This document shows, one piece after another, positions 51,311 through 60,855 of a DNA stretch of 64,000 bases. The notes beneath the pieces were generated by a model. That model worked only from the letters and a program-made list of their open reading frames with translations, ran no database searches and had not been told where the DNA came from. How positions within the stretch are numbered: the stretch's first letter is position 1; each line of letters begins with the position of its first letter. The DNA is from Albidovulum denitrificans (lineage in GTDB: Bacteria > Pseudomonadota > Alphaproteobacteria > Rhodobacterales > Rhodobacteraceae). Location of the stretch: contig NZ_PVEP01000001.1 in the NCBI RefSeq assembly GCF_002973535.1, positions 992,001 through 1,056,000 on the forward strand. The letters are read 5' to 3'. Made by a program: the position numbers and the translations under genes.

Positions 51311-52084
51311 ATGGCTGACTATGAAACGATCCACGCCGGCCGGGTAGGCACCCGCGGGCTTGCGATCGACGAAGGGCTTCGCGCCCATATGAACAAGGTC
51401 TACGGGCTGATGTCCGTGGCGATGCTGATCACGGCCGGGGCCGCCTGGGCGATTTCGGGCCTTGCGATCAGCCATGAACCGACCGCCTATCAGATCGGTG
51501 CCGATACCTATCTGACCAACCTGGGCTATTCGCTTTACGCCTCGCCCCTGAAATGGGTCATCATGTTCCTGCCGCTGGTGATGGTCTTCGCCTTCGGCGC
51601 CATGATCAACCGCCTGTCGGCGGCGGGCGCGCAGTTGTTCTTCTATGTCTTCGCCGCCGCGATGGGCCTGTCGATCAGCTGGATCTTCATGGTCTTCACC
51701 GGCATGTCGATCATCCAGACCTTCCTCGTGACCGCGATCGCCTTCGCGGGCCTCTCGCTTTGGGGCTACACCACGAAGCGCGACATCTCGGGCTGGGGGT
51801 CGTTCCTTATCATGGGTGTGATCGGCCTGATCGTCGCCTCGATCATCAACATCTTCCTCGCCTCTGCGGCGGTGATGTTCGCGATCTCGGCCATCGGTGT
51901 GCTGATTTTCGCGGGCCTGACGGCCTATGACACGCAAAACATCAAGAACACCTATATCGCCCATGCCCAGCACGGCGATACGGAGTGGCTTGGCAAGGCT
52001 GCGATCATGGGGGCGCTGAACCTCTACCTCGACTTCATCAACATGTTCATGTTCCTGCTGCAACTCTTCGGCAACCGGGAGTGA
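51311..52084 (+). CDS. Bax inhibitor-1 / YccA family membrane protein
   Basis: 257 aa from the ATG at 51311, 5 nt after GGAGG; a TTG directly upstream is less likely. Seven membrane helices, with the family blocks 'RAHMNKVYGLMSVAMLITAG', 'FVFGAMINRL'-like 'FAFGAMINRLSAAGAQLFFY' and the C-terminal 'GLTAYDTQNIKNTY' and 'GALNLYLDFINMFMFLLQLF', where the conserved Asp pair forms the proton/Ca2+ switch of BI-1 proteins. Bacterial members are thought to be pH-sensitive Ca2+ leak channels or modulators of FtsH. It ends in a strong terminator. Confidence 0.95.
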   Translation: MADYETIHAGRVGTRGLAIDEGLRAHMNKVYGLMSVAMLITAGAAWAISGLAISHEPTAYQIGADTYLTNLGYSLYASPLKWVIMFLPLVMVFAFGAMINRLSAAGAQLFFYVFAAAMGLSISWIFMVFTGMSIIQTFLVTAIAFAGLSLWGYTTKRDISGWGSFLIMGVIGLIVASIINIFLASAAVMFAISAIGVLIFAGLTAYDTQNIKNTYIAHAQHGDTEWLGKAAIMGALNLYLDFINMFMFLLQLFGNRE

Positions 52085-52102
52085 CCGGACGGAAATGACG
52101 GG

Positions 52103-52132
52103 AAAGGGCCGGTCTCGCACCGGCCCTTTTTC
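52103..52132 (+). terminator. Rho-independent terminator of the Bax-inhibitor-1 gene
   Basis: 9-bp stem AAGGGCCGG / CCGGCCCTT with a 7-nt loop, then TTTTCTTT. Located 20 nt after the stop. Confidence 0.92.
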
Positions 52133-52140
52133 TTTGCACC

Positions 52141-53790
52141 TCAGCGCAAGACCATCCCGTGCCGGTTTTCCAGAACCGCGCGGGTGCTGCGCAGCTCGGC
52201 CCTGCGCCGCCTGGCGTCCCAGTTCAGCGTGAACGCCGCAAGGTCTGCCATCCGCTCCAGATCGGCAATCGTCAGCCGCCCGGTGACGGCAAGGTCCGTC
52301 CGCCGCAGGATCAGGTCGGCAAGGTGGACGACCCGTTCGTTCTGCAAGAGCCAGTCAACCTCCTGCTCTGAATAGTCCCCCGCGACGGGAAGCGGCACCG
52401 GCGCGGCCCCCTCATGGCGCAGCACGGCCCCGGCCCGCGTCCCATAACGCGCCAGAAGCGTTTGCGCCCTGCCCTGCGCCGCGCCCGTTTCCTGTGCCAT
52501 CCGCGCGGCCCAGGCCCCGGCATCGGCCGGAAAGTCGCGCCCGCCGCCGATCGGCAGGTCCCGCGTGCTGACCCGGCGGTCATGGCCCAGCCGCGCCAGC
52601 AGGGTATCGGCCACCTCTTCGGCGAAACCCCGGAAGGTCGTCCACTTGCCGCCGACGAGAGAGATCACCGGCCAGGGCCGCGTATCCGACGCCTCGATCA
52701 CCGGCGCCGAATGGTCGCGGCTGATAAGGCCGGGGGTCGAGGCGTCGGAGGCCGGCAAGGGGCGGATGCCGGAATAGGTATAGACGATCTGGTCGCGGCT
52801 GACCGCGATCCCCGGCAGAAGGCTGCGCAGGCTGTCGAGGAAATAGGCGATCTCCTCCTCCTCACAGCGCACGGTATCGGGATCGTCATCGCGGATGTCG
52901 GTGGACCCGACCAGCGCCCGGCCGAGATAGTCGTAGACAAGGCAGATGCGCCCGTCATCGGCCTCGAAATAGATCATCCGGCCTTTCAGCGCGCGGATCA
53001 GGCCGGGGTGGTCCAGAAGGATGTGCGATCCCTTGGTGCCGCCGATCAGCTTTGTCGTCAGGCCAAGCGTGGCATTCACCCGGTCGATCCACGGCCCCGC
53101 CGCATTGACGACGATCCGGGGGCGCAGGGCGTGTTCCTCACCCTCGCAGGTGCGGAACCGCACCCGGGACCCGGCACCCAGAAGCTCAACATGGTTGAAG
53201 GCGCGGCTTTCCCCGCTCGCGGCCAGCCCGTCCAGCACAAGCTCAAGCACCAGCCTCTCAGGGCAGGCGACCTTGGCGTCGTAATAGGTCCCGGCGGCGA
53301 CGATGCGCGGCGTCAGGGGCGGGATTTCCCGCAAGGCTTTGGCCCGCGACCAAAGCGCGTGGCGCGGCATCACCCGGTGGCGGGCGCCGTAAAGGTCGTA
53401 AAGCCAAAGCCCGATCTTGATCAGCACCGCCCCCCGGCTGCGCGGCGCGGTCGTGGCGCCGAACAGCGTGCGGATCGCGGCGGGAATGCCCTTCAGCCAG
53501 GAAAAGATCGGGATCAGCGTCGGCAAAGGCGTGACCAGATGGGGTGCGTTGCGCAACAGCAGGTTCCGTTCCAGCGTCGATTGCGCGACAAGGCGGAATT
53601 CGCCGGTCTCCAGATACTTGATCCCGCCATGGATCAGCCGCGAAGGCGCGGCAGAGGTCCCCGATCCGAAATCGTCCTTGTCCAGAAGGACGCAGCGCAG
53701 CCCCTGTTCGCAAAGGTCACGAAACAGCCCCGCTCCGTTGATCCCGGCGCCAAGGATCAGCACGTCGATGTCGTCGGTCCCGTCAGCCAT
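52141..53790 (-). CDS. GlpD-like FAD-dependent polyol-phosphate dehydrogenase
   Basis: 549 aa from the ATG at 53790; longer frames upstream overlap the kinase. FAD-binding Rossmann loop 'VLILGAGINGAGLFRDLCEQ', the GlpD signature 'GSGTSAAPSRLIHGGIKYLE', and 'INGEF'-type blocks such as 'ALVGSTDIRDDDP', 'YTYSGIRPLPASD' and 'SLVGGKWTTFRGFAEEV'. The family oxidises sn-glycerol 3-phosphate or other polyol phosphates (EryB acts on erythritol 4-phosphate) and passes electrons to quinone. As the last gene of a polyol operon, directly after an FGGY kinase (4-bp gap), it probably oxidises that kinase's product. Confidence 0.88.
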   Translation of the reverse strand: MADGTDDIDVLILGAGINGAGLFRDLCEQGLRCVLLDKDDFGSGTSAAPSRLIHGGIKYLETGEFRLVAQSTLERNLLLRNAPHLVTPLPTLIPIFSWLKGIPAAIRTLFGATTAPRSRGAVLIKIGLWLYDLYGARHRVMPRHALWSRAKALREIPPLTPRIVAAGTYYDAKVACPERLVLELVLDGLAASGESRAFNHVELLGAGSRVRFRTCEGEEHALRPRIVVNAAGPWIDRVNATLGLTTKLIGGTKGSHILLDHPGLIRALKGRMIYFEADDGRICLVYDYLGRALVGSTDIRDDDPDTVRCEEEEIAYFLDSLRSLLPGIAVSRDQIVYTYSGIRPLPASDASTPGLISRDHSAPVIEASDTRPWPVISLVGGKWTTFRGFAEEVADTLLARLGHDRRVSTRDLPIGGGRDFPADAGAWAARMAQETGAAQGRAQTLLARYGTRAGAVLRHEGAAPVPLPVAGDYSEQEVDWLLQNERVVHLADLILRRTDLAVTGRLTIADLERMADLAAFTLNWDARRRRAELRSTRAVLENRHGMVLR

Positions 53791-53794
53791 GGCG

Positions 53795-55321
53795 CTACCG
53801 CCCTGCCCCCTCTGCCAGCGCCTCGATCCGGGGCCAGAAGGGCGCAAGCGCCGCCGCCAGATCGCAATGCAGCGCATAGGCCCGCGCCAGATCGGCGCTG
53901 CGCCCCGGATCGGGCCGGTAGAGGATCGAAATCTCCGCCATGTCACGCGGATCGTGACGTGGAGAGGTAAAGATCCCCACACCCGATCCCGCACAAAGCG
54001 CCGCCCCCCATGCGGCGGCCTCCTCGGTCGCCGTCACGGTGACGGGCAGGCCCAGCGCATCGGCAAAGACCTGCGCCACGGTCGGGTTGCGCGATATGCC
54101 CCCGGTCAGCCGCGCCTCTGTCGGCGCGAAGCCACCCCGCAGCGCATCGACATGGACACGGTGATTGAAGGCGATCCCCTCGACCACCGCGCGCAGCATG
54201 TCGCCCCGCCCGTGCCAGCCATGCAGGCCGAAAAACCCCGCGCTGGCCGTCGCGCCATGGGGGGAGCCGTAGAGATAGGGCTGGAACAACACCGAAGAGG
54301 GTCGCGCCAGCGCCTCTCTCAACTCCGGCTCCAGCATGTCGTGGATCGACCCGCCCTCTGCCTCGGCGCGCGCGCGGTCGGCCGCGCAAAGCTGATCGAG
54401 GAACCAGTCGTAATTGGCGGTCGAGGCGGGGGAGATCGACATATTGTTCCACTCCCCCCGCGCCAGCCCGTTGCGGCAGAACCAGCGCCGGTCGACCGAA
54501 GGCGCGTCAGACACGGTTTCGTTGATCGAATAGGTCCCCGCAACGATGGCGACCACGCCGCGCCCATAGCCCCCGATCCCGAGGGCCGAGGCGGTCACGT
54601 CATGCAGCCCCGCCACCACCGGCGTGCCGGGCAAAAGCCCGGTCAGCCGCGCGGCGTCAGGCGTGACATGGCCCACGACCTCATCGGGCAGCGCCACCTG
54701 CGGCAGCGCATCGGCCAGCGCGCCAAGGCCGAAAATCGGCAAGATGTCATCTGCGTAGACCTGCGTCCGCACATCGGTAAAGGCGGTGCTGGCCTCGGTC
54801 AGGTCGGTGCCGATGCCGCCGGTCAGGCAAAGGCGAAGCCAGTCCTTGCAGGCAATGACATGGCCGATCCGGGCGAAACGGTCGGGGTCGTTGTCGCGTA
54901 TCCAGGCAAGGATCACTGAGGGGGCAGAGGCATGGGGCATCTGCCCGGTCCGCTCCAGCGCGCGACGGGCGGTCCCGTCCGCCTCCCACGCCGCCGCGAC
55001 ATCGCCCGCACGACTGTCAAGCGACAGGATACCGGGGCCAAGCGGCCGCGCCCGCCGGTCGAGCAGGTACAAACCGTCCCCATGGGCGGTCGTGGCAACG
55101 GCGGCAATCTCCCCCGCCGGGCGCCCCGACTGCGCGATGACCTCTGCCACCGCCTCCGCCGTCGCGGACCAAAGCGCGCCCATATCGCGTTCCACATGGC
55201 GCGGGCGCGGCATCAACGTCGGCACCCGCCGCCGGGCCAGCGCGACCACGCGCCCGGCCTCGTCGAACAGCACCGCCTTGGTGACGGTCGATCCGTTGTC
55301 GATCCCCAGAAGCAGCGCCAT
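53795..55321 (-). CDS. FGGY-family carbohydrate kinase (polyol operon, minus arm)
   Basis: 508 aa. Two ASKHA domains: 'MALLLGIDNGSTVTKAVLFD' at the start (phosphate 1 loop), 'ATTAHGDGLYLLDRRARPLG', catalytic Asp in 'VVAGLHDVTASALGIGGYG', and the adenosine region 'RLTGGISRNPTVAQVFADAL' with 'EEAAAWGAALCAGSG'. It resembles kinases of the erythritol/L-xylulose type rather than glycerol kinase, lacking the glycerol kinase regulatory loops. It is only about a third identical by eye to the kinase at 61388, so the two probably have different substrates. Flanked by a DeoR regulator and a GlpD-like dehydrogenase. Confidence 0.87.
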   Translation of the reverse strand: MALLLGIDNGSTVTKAVLFDEAGRVVALARRRVPTLMPRPRHVERDMGALWSATAEAVAEVIAQSGRPAGEIAAVATTAHGDGLYLLDRRARPLGPGILSLDSRAGDVAAAWEADGTARRALERTGQMPHASAPSVILAWIRDNDPDRFARIGHVIACKDWLRLCLTGGIGTDLTEASTAFTDVRTQVYADDILPIFGLGALADALPQVALPDEVVGHVTPDAARLTGLLPGTPVVAGLHDVTASALGIGGYGRGVVAIVAGTYSINETVSDAPSVDRRWFCRNGLARGEWNNMSISPASTANYDWFLDQLCAADRARAEAEGGSIHDMLEPELREALARPSSVLFQPYLYGSPHGATASAGFFGLHGWHGRGDMLRAVVEGIAFNHRVHVDALRGGFAPTEARLTGGISRNPTVAQVFADALGLPVTVTATEEAAAWGAALCAGSGVGIFTSPRHDPRDMAEISILYRPDPGRSADLARAYALHCDLAAALAPFWPRIEALAEGAGR

Positions 55322-55333
55322 CTTTCCCCCGGT

Positions 55334-56188
55334 TCAGTCGATACCAACCGGCGCGGCCACGACCACCTCAACCCCCAGCGCGCGCATGTCGTCGATGCTG
55401 CGCGCGGGCGTCGCGGCATCCACGATCACGGTGTCGAAGGCGTCGAGCGGCCCCATCACATGCAGCGCGCGGCGTTCGAATTTCGTATGATCCGCCAGAA
55501 GGATACGCCGCGCCGCGCAATCGGCCATCGCGCGCTTGGCCTCGGCGGTATCGGGCGACTGATGAAAGATCATCCCGTCCACGATGGCCGAGGGCGACAG
55601 GAACGCGATGTCGGTGCGCAGCCGCCGGATTTCGGCCGCCGTGACGGGGCCGAGGAAGGCGTTGCACCAGGCGTGATACTGCCCCCCGATCCCCAGAAGC
55701 GTCAGGTCGCGGATGTCCTTCAGCGCCGCCATCAGCGTCAGCGAATAGGTGGCCGCCGTCAGCGGCACCTTGGCCGCCAGATACGGCACCATGCGGGCAA
55801 CGGTGGTGGAATCGTCGAAAAACACCGCCTGCCCCGGATCGAGATAGCGCATGGCGGCGGCGGCGATGGCGGATTTCTCACGCGCCTGACGGACGTCGCG
55901 ATAGGCCTCGCTCGATTCGATCAGACTGGTCGGCGCGGCGGAAACGACACCGCGCGTCTTGCGCAAAAGCCCCCGGCTGGAAAGGTCGTCCAGATCGCGA
56001 TGCGCGGTCATCAGGCTGATGCCGAAGCGGTCGACCAGATCCTCGATCCGCATCGTCCCCTCGGCCATCACCGCCTCGGCGATCAGGTGGCGGCGGGCGA
56101 TCTGGCGGGCCTGACGGCTGTCGCTGGGCAGGTCGGTCCCCGACAGGGCGTCGGGCATGGGATCGGTCTTTGGCGGGCTCTGGGTCAT
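55334..56188 (-). CDS. DeoR/GlpR-family transcriptional regulator
   Basis: 284 aa. An N-terminal winged HTH after a 25-residue lead: 'RRHLIAEAVMAEGTMRIEDL', 'VDRFGISLMTAHRDLDDLSS'. The C-terminal DeoR sugar-phosphate domain (about 95-270) shows 'RYLDPGQAVFFDDSTTVARM' and the closing 'ILLADHTKFERRALHVMGPL'. Such proteins usually repress a sugar operon until a phosphorylated intermediate binds. Its position inside the transporter/kinase operon makes it the probable local regulator. In rhizobial erythritol loci the regulator EryD is of another family (SorC), so regulation differs here. Confidence 0.9.
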   Translation of the reverse strand: MTQSPPKTDPMPDALSGTDLPSDSRQARQIARRHLIAEAVMAEGTMRIEDLVDRFGISLMTAHRDLDDLSSRGLLRKTRGVVSAAPTSLIESSEAYRDVRQAREKSAIAAAAMRYLDPGQAVFFDDSTTVARMVPYLAAKVPLTAATYSLTLMAALKDIRDLTLLGIGGQYHAWCNAFLGPVTAAEIRRLRTDIAFLSPSAIVDGMIFHQSPDTAEAKRAMADCAARRILLADHTKFERRALHVMGPLDAFDTVIVDAATPARSIDDMRALGVEVVVAAPVGID

Positions 56189-56315
56189 GTCGCGTCTCCT
56201 TGTCCCAGATAGCGATCATGCGGGCCATTGCGAAAGGAAATCTTCGCGAAACGGCCGGGGTTGCCCCGGCGCGAAAGGCCGGGCGCGCACCGTGGCGCGC
56301 GCCCGTTTGTCTGGA

Positions 56316-57263
56316 TCATTCGGACAGGGTGAAGGCAGCGGTGTAGTTATCGACATTGTCCTTCGTGATGAGAAGGCAGTCGAAAAGCTGCTTTTCCGTG
56401 GCCGCGCCGGTTTCACCCGTCTTGATGAAATTGTCGGCCTGCTTGACCGCCTCGGCGGAGAAGACCGCGACCGGCTGAAGCACGGTATACTGCATCTCAC
56501 CGGCCTTCACGGCCTCGACCGCGTCGGGCGAGCCGTCAAAGCCGCCGACCTTCACCTGGTCAAGCTTGCCGGCCTCTTTCAGCGCCGCGATCGCGCCCAG
56601 CGCCATCTCGTCATTGCCCGAGATCACGCCGATGATGTCCGGGTTGGCCTGAAGCAGCGACTGCATCTTCTGGTAGCCCTGGGTGCGGTCCCAGTTCGCC
56701 ACTTCCTTGCCGACCTTCACCAGATCCGGGTACTGGGTGATGACCGTTTCATAGCCGTTCGAACGGGTCGCGGCGTTGTTGTCGGCCGGGTTGCCGAACA
56801 GCTCGACATAGTTCCCGGCTTCGCCGACATCGGCCACCCACTGCTCGGCACCAAGCGCGGCACCTTGGGCGTTGTTGGACACAAGCTGCGCCTTGGCCAG
56901 ACCTTCCTGGTTGATCTCGGCATTGACGAGGAACACCGGGATACCGGCATCCACGGCCTTCTTGACCGCACCGACAGAACCGTCGGCATTGGCCGGGTCA
57001 AGGATGATCGCCACCGACTTGTTGGTGATCGCGGTGTCGATCAACTGGCTTTCGACATTGGTGTCGCCCTTGTGGGCCGCGACATTGGCGGTATAGCCCA
57101 TGTCCTCGGCGGTCTTCTTGGCGACCTCGCCCTCGGTGAACCAGTAGGGGTTCGCCGGATCGGTCACGATGATCGACATAAGGCCCTCGGCATTGGCCGC
57201 GTAGGCCATCAGGGGCATGGTGGCCACAGCGGCCATCAGCGCCCGGCGTGTCATCTTCATCAT
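56316..57263 (-). CDS. Sugar/polyol ABC transporter substrate-binding protein
   Basis: 315 aa from MMKMTRRALM (ATG at 57263). Signal peptide to about residue 23 (AAVATMPLMAYAANA-EG). Periplasmic-binding protein of the ribose/galactose class (Peripla_BP_4): 'MSIIVTDPANPYWFTEGEVA', 'DTNVESQLIDTAITNKSVAI', 'NPADNNAATRSNGYETVITQ', 'VISGNDEMALGAIAALKEAG', 'VGGFDGSPDAVEAVKAGEMQ'. It supplies the substrate to the permease and ATPase encoded just upstream. With two kinases and two GlpD-like enzymes nearby, a tetritol or pentitol is more likely than an aldose. Confidence 0.92.
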   Translation of the reverse strand: MMKMTRRALMAAVATMPLMAYAANAEGLMSIIVTDPANPYWFTEGEVAKKTAEDMGYTANVAAHKGDTNVESQLIDTAITNKSVAIILDPANADGSVGAVKKAVDAGIPVFLVNAEINQEGLAKAQLVSNNAQGAALGAEQWVADVGEAGNYVELFGNPADNNAATRSNGYETVITQYPDLVKVGKEVANWDRTQGYQKMQSLLQANPDIIGVISGNDEMALGAIAALKEAGKLDQVKVGGFDGSPDAVEAVKAGEMQYTVLQPVAVFSAEAVKQADNFIKTGETGAATEKQLFDCLLITKDNVDNYTAAFTLSE

Positions 57264-57367
57264 TGGTATCTCTCCCTTGGGTTGGTGGTTGTCTTGCCTT
57301 TCGGGGCAATCTTTCCGCCCGGCGCGATAAAGCCTTTGCAGCACCGGGCGGAGAAGCTCTGTCGGGG

Positions 57368-58411
57368 TCAGCCCTTGCGCGCGCGGCCCCCGTACTGGAT
57401 GGAGTTCATCAGGACGGCCAGCACGATCACCGCGCCGGTAAAGACGGTCTGCCAGTAGGACGACACCCCGATGATGACGAGGCCATCCGACAGAAAGCCG
57501 ATCACGAAGGCGCCCAGCATCGTGCCGCGCACCGTGCCGCGCCCGCCGGTCAATGCCGCGCCGCCGATCACGACGGCGGCAATCGCCGTCAGTTCATAGG
57601 TCGTCCCCGCCGTCGGCCCGGCGGAGGTGAGCTGCGAGCTAAGCACAAGCCCCGCGACGGCCGACAGGATGCCCGACAGCGTGTAAACCGTGATCTTCAC
57701 CCGCTTGACCGGCACGCCCGACAGTTCCGCCGCGCGTTCGTTCCCGCCCGAGGCATAAAGCCAGCGCCCGAAGGACGACCGGCTGAGCATGATGCCCGCC
57801 AGGATCGCGATGGCCGCCAGGACCAGGACCGAAATCGGAATACCAAAAAGCCGGTTGAAGCCCAGCCAGTCAAAGCCGGTATTGCCAAGCTCTGCCCGCC
57901 CCGAGAGGTTGTTGTAGGTCAGCCCGTTGGTCATCAAAAGCGCGACGCCCCGCGCCACATACATGACGCCCAGCGTGGCAACGAAGGCCGGCACCTTGAA
58001 CCAGGCCACAAGCACCCCGTTCACCGCGCCGACCAGCGCCCCCATGACGCAGGTCAGGATCACGACGGCCCAGACCGGCGGATAAAGGATCACGCCCGCC
58101 GCCTGAATTTCCACCCCCTGCATCATCGCCCCCGCGACCACCCCCGCCAGCGCGAGGATGGACCCGACGGACAGGTCGATCCCGCCATTCAGGATCACCA
58201 GAAGCATCCCGATGGCCAGAATGCCGTAAATCGCCACATGGCTGGCCATGATGAGGAAGTTCGACACCGTCAGGTAGTTCGGCGACAGGAAGGAAAAGAC
58301 CGCGATGATCACGATCAGGGCAAAGAAGGCGCGGCCTTCAAGCAGAAGGCGCACGATGCCCATGCCCCCCTCTTTGGATGAGGAAGCGCGCGTGACGCCG
58401 GTATCGCTCAT
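57368..58411 (-). CDS. Sugar/polyol ABC transporter permease
   Basis: 347 aa, ribose-type permease (BPD_transp_2) with eight to ten membrane helices. Family blocks: 'LNGGIDLSVGSILALAGVVA', 'GVLVAWFKVPAFVATLGVMY', 'NERAAELSGVPVKRVKITVY', 'ELTAIAAVVIGGAALTGGRG'. The EAA-like loop contacts the ATPase. It lies 21 nt after the ATPase gene and before the binding-protein gene, all one operon. Confidence 0.94.
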   Translation of the reverse strand: MSDTGVTRASSSKEGGMGIVRLLLEGRAFFALIVIIAVFSFLSPNYLTVSNFLIMASHVAIYGILAIGMLLVILNGGIDLSVGSILALAGVVAGAMMQGVEIQAAGVILYPPVWAVVILTCVMGALVGAVNGVLVAWFKVPAFVATLGVMYVARGVALLMTNGLTYNNLSGRAELGNTGFDWLGFNRLFGIPISVLVLAAIAILAGIMLSRSSFGRWLYASGGNERAAELSGVPVKRVKITVYTLSGILSAVAGLVLSSQLTSAGPTAGTTYELTAIAAVVIGGAALTGGRGTVRGTMLGAFVIGFLSDGLVIIGVSSYWQTVFTGAVIVLAVLMNSIQYGGRARKG

Positions 58412-58432
58412 GTCTCTGTCTCCCTCAGTCTC

Positions 58433-59983
58433 TCAGGCGGCCACGGATTCGCCCGACGCGGCCATGATCTGTTCCTTGGTCGCGCTGGCATCGAACTCGG
58501 CCGAGATGCGGCCCTTGTGCATGACGATGATGCGGTGGGCGATCGACAGACACTCACCGACCTCGGATGTGGAATAGACGACGGCAAGGCCCTGACGGGC
58601 GCCCTCGGCCAGAAGGCGGAAGACCTCGGCCTTGGCGCCGATGTCGATGCCCCGCGAGGGCTCATCCAGCATGATGACCTTGGGGTGCGTGGCCATGATC
58701 TTGCCGATCACCACCTTCTGCTGGTTGCCCCCCGACAGGGACCCGATGGCGGCCCCGCCGCCCGAGGTCTTGACGGTCACGTCGCGGATCGTGTCCTCGA
58801 TCAGCTTCTTCTCGACCGCGGGCCGGATCAGGAAACCGCGCACGAAATGGCGGATGGAGGCAAGCGACAGGTTCTGGCCCACCGACATGGTCTGAACCAA
58901 CCCGTCGCGCTGGCGATCCTCCGGCACAAGGGCAAGGCCGCGTTCGATGCGGTCGGCAATGGTCAGGTGCGACACCTCGCGCCCTTCCAGAACGATCTCT
59001 CCGCCCGAGGCGCCGAAGCGCCCGGCGACCGTCTCAAGCAACTCGGTCCGCCCCGCGCCCATCAGGCCATAGATGCAGACCACCTCCCCCGCGCGCAGGT
59101 CAAGCGACAGGCGGTCGACCACGTTATAGCGCCCCCCCGCCGGGTCCGGCACGGTCAGATCGCGGATCGACAGCGCCACCTCGCCGAAATCATACCCGTC
59201 AGGCGGTGAGCCGAGGTCATAATTCTCGCCCACCATGTTGCGGACGATCCATTCAAGGTCGATCTCGGCGCGCGGCGCATAGGCCGTCATCGTGCCGTCG
59301 CGCAGCACCACCGCATGATCGGTGATCTGAAGCGCCTCTTCGAGGTGGTGGGAGATATAGACGATCGACACGCCCTTGGCGGTCAGGTCGCGGATGACCT
59401 TGAAAAGCACCTCAACCTCTGCCGCAGACAGGGCGCTGGTCGGTTCGTCCATGATCAGGATACGGCTGTCCACCGACAGGGCGCGGGCAATCTCCACGAT
59501 CTGCTGCTGGCCAAGACGCAGTTCTTCAACCGGGGTCAGCGGGTCGATCTCTTCCTCCAGCCCCTCCATCAGGACCTTGGTCTGGCGCTCTTCCTCGGCG
59601 AAATCGACGCCGGTGGCGCCCATGATCTCCCGCCCCATGAAGATGTTGTCGCGCACCGACAGATTGGGGGCGAGGCTCAGTTCCTGGTGGATGATCGAAA
59701 TGCCCCGATCGCGCGCCTCGGTCGAATTGGCGAAGGCGACAGGCTGGCCGTCCAGAACGATCTCGCCCGAGGTCGGCTGAATCACGCCCGACAGGATCTT
59801 CATCAGCGTCGATTTGCCCGCGCCGTTTTCGCCGAAAAGCGTCGTCACCTGCCCGCGATGAATGTCGAAGTTCACGCCCTTCAGCGCCTGAACCGCGCCA
59901 TAGGACTTCGCCACATTGCGCGCGGCCAGAACGACCTCGCCCGCATCGGGCCGGGCGGCGGGGGTGTCGGACAGGGCGGTCAT
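58433..59983 (-). CDS. Sugar/polyol ABC transporter ATP-binding protein (two ABC domains)
   Basis: 516 aa, RbsA/XylG type. First domain: Walker A 'LFGENGAGKSTLMKIL' (Gly51-Thr59), signature-like 'LRLGQQQIVEIARALSVD', Walker B 'RILIMDEPTSALSAAEV'. Second domain: degenerate Walker A 'GLMGAGRTELLETVAGRFG', canonical signature 'LSGGNQQKVVIGKIMATHPK', Walker B 'VIMLDEPSRGIDIGAKAEV'. Only one site is expected to hydrolyse ATP, as in the whole subfamily. Start overlaps the DUF2291 stop as ATGA. Confidence 0.95.
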   Translation of the reverse strand: MTALSDTPAARPDAGEVVLAARNVAKSYGAVQALKGVNFDIHRGQVTTLFGENGAGKSTLMKILSGVIQPTSGEIVLDGQPVAFANSTEARDRGISIIHQELSLAPNLSVRDNIFMGREIMGATGVDFAEEERQTKVLMEGLEEEIDPLTPVEELRLGQQQIVEIARALSVDSRILIMDEPTSALSAAEVEVLFKVIRDLTAKGVSIVYISHHLEEALQITDHAVVLRDGTMTAYAPRAEIDLEWIVRNMVGENYDLGSPPDGYDFGEVALSIRDLTVPDPAGGRYNVVDRLSLDLRAGEVVCIYGLMGAGRTELLETVAGRFGASGGEIVLEGREVSHLTIADRIERGLALVPEDRQRDGLVQTMSVGQNLSLASIRHFVRGFLIRPAVEKKLIEDTIRDVTVKTSGGGAAIGSLSGGNQQKVVIGKIMATHPKVIMLDEPSRGIDIGAKAEVFRLLAEGARQGLAVVYSTSEVGECLSIAHRIIVMHKGRISAEFDASATKEQIMAASGESVAA

Positions 59984-60648
59984 TTCACGTCGATCCGAAC
60001 CGGGGTGATCATCCAGTTCTTCGGATTGATAAGGCGAAAAGCGCCCACGACATCGACCGTCTTGCCACTCAGCGCGGCGGTATCGAGACCATCGAGGATC
60101 GCCTTCTTCATCGCCCGGTTGATGCCGGAACCTGCGTCCTGATATTCGATCTGGTTCTTGAAATGGCCGAATTCGATGTCGCCCGGCGCGTCGCGCAGGT
60201 CGGTGCCGTTGATCGCCGGGCCGGTCTGGACCCGCACCCGGATCTCGGGCGGCACGCCATCGACGGCCAGGGTATAGATGCCGGATTTCCCCTCGCCCAC
60301 GACGCCGGTCAGCTTCACCGACATGATCGCCCCGGTCGAGGCGGCGGTGCCGTATTGCTTCGCGGCCGCCGCCTTGTCGGCCATGACGGCGGGGGCAAGC
60401 GTCAGCGCATCGACCGCCTTCGCCTCGACCGCGGCCTGGATGCGCGGGAATTCCTGCTCACCGAAAGCATCGGGGTTGAAGGCCTGCTGACGCACGTCCG
60501 CCTCGGAGCCGATATGAACGACGGTGGTATCGAAGGCCATCGCGGCAAGGACGACGACGGCCAGCCCGGCCGAGATCATAAGCCCGCGGCGCGAGGCGGC
60601 GGGAGCTTTCGGCGCGGGGGTCCGGGCGGGTGACTGGGTCTGCGACAT
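59980..60648 (-). CDS. DUF2291 family membrane-anchored periplasmic protein
   Basis: 222 aa from the ATG at 60648, preceded by AAAGG at 7 nt; a TTG 24 bp upstream is possible. A Pro/Ala-rich cytoplasmic lead, one membrane anchor (about residues 21-42: 'LMISAGLAVVVLAAMAFDTT'), then a periplasmic beta-rich DUF2291 domain with 'NPDAFGEQEFPRIQAAVEAK', 'SVKLTGVVGEGKSGIYTLAV', 'EFGHFKNQIEYQDAGSGINR' and 'VVGAFRLINPKNWMITPVRI'. The family is often encoded with ribose/erythritol-type ABC transporters, suggesting an accessory role in uptake, but its function is not known. First gene of the operon. Confidence 0.85.
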   Translation of the reverse strand: MSQTQSPARTPAPKAPAASRRGLMISAGLAVVVLAAMAFDTTVVHIGSEADVRQQAFNPDAFGEQEFPRIQAAVEAKAVDALTLAPAVMADKAAAAKQYGTAASTGAIMSVKLTGVVGEGKSGIYTLAVDGVPPEIRVRVQTGPAINGTDLRDAPGDIEFGHFKNQIEYQDAGSGINRAMKKAILDGLDTAALSGKTVDVVGAFRLINPKNWMITPVRIDVK

Positions 60649-60827
60649 GATCGGCCTTTCGCAATACTGCAAGGGGTCAGAGCGCGGCGGCGGAGTGCAA
60701 CAGGGGGCGCCTCGCCCCGCTTGCGACAGGCTGCGACAGATGGATCAGTCTCATGACACCCTCCCCTTCCCGGCGCGCCCCACCCCTCCTCGGGCCAGAC
60801 CGCCGGCTGCTTGCGGCATTCTTATGT

Positions 60828-60855
60828 GGTATCGCAATGTTATATTCATCGTCAA
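60828..60855 (-). promoter_or_regulatory. Possible sigma-70 promoter of the DUF2291-led operon
   Basis: Minus strand: TTGACG (60850-60855), 16 nt, GATACC (60828-60833). The predicted leader to the DUF2291 start would be about 170 nt. The -35 is good, the -10 weak. Confidence 0.35.

Noticed and set aside
52414-53970. 518-codon plus-strand frame over the GlpD-like gene
   Set aside because: Antisense shadow of a full-length, recognisable enzyme.
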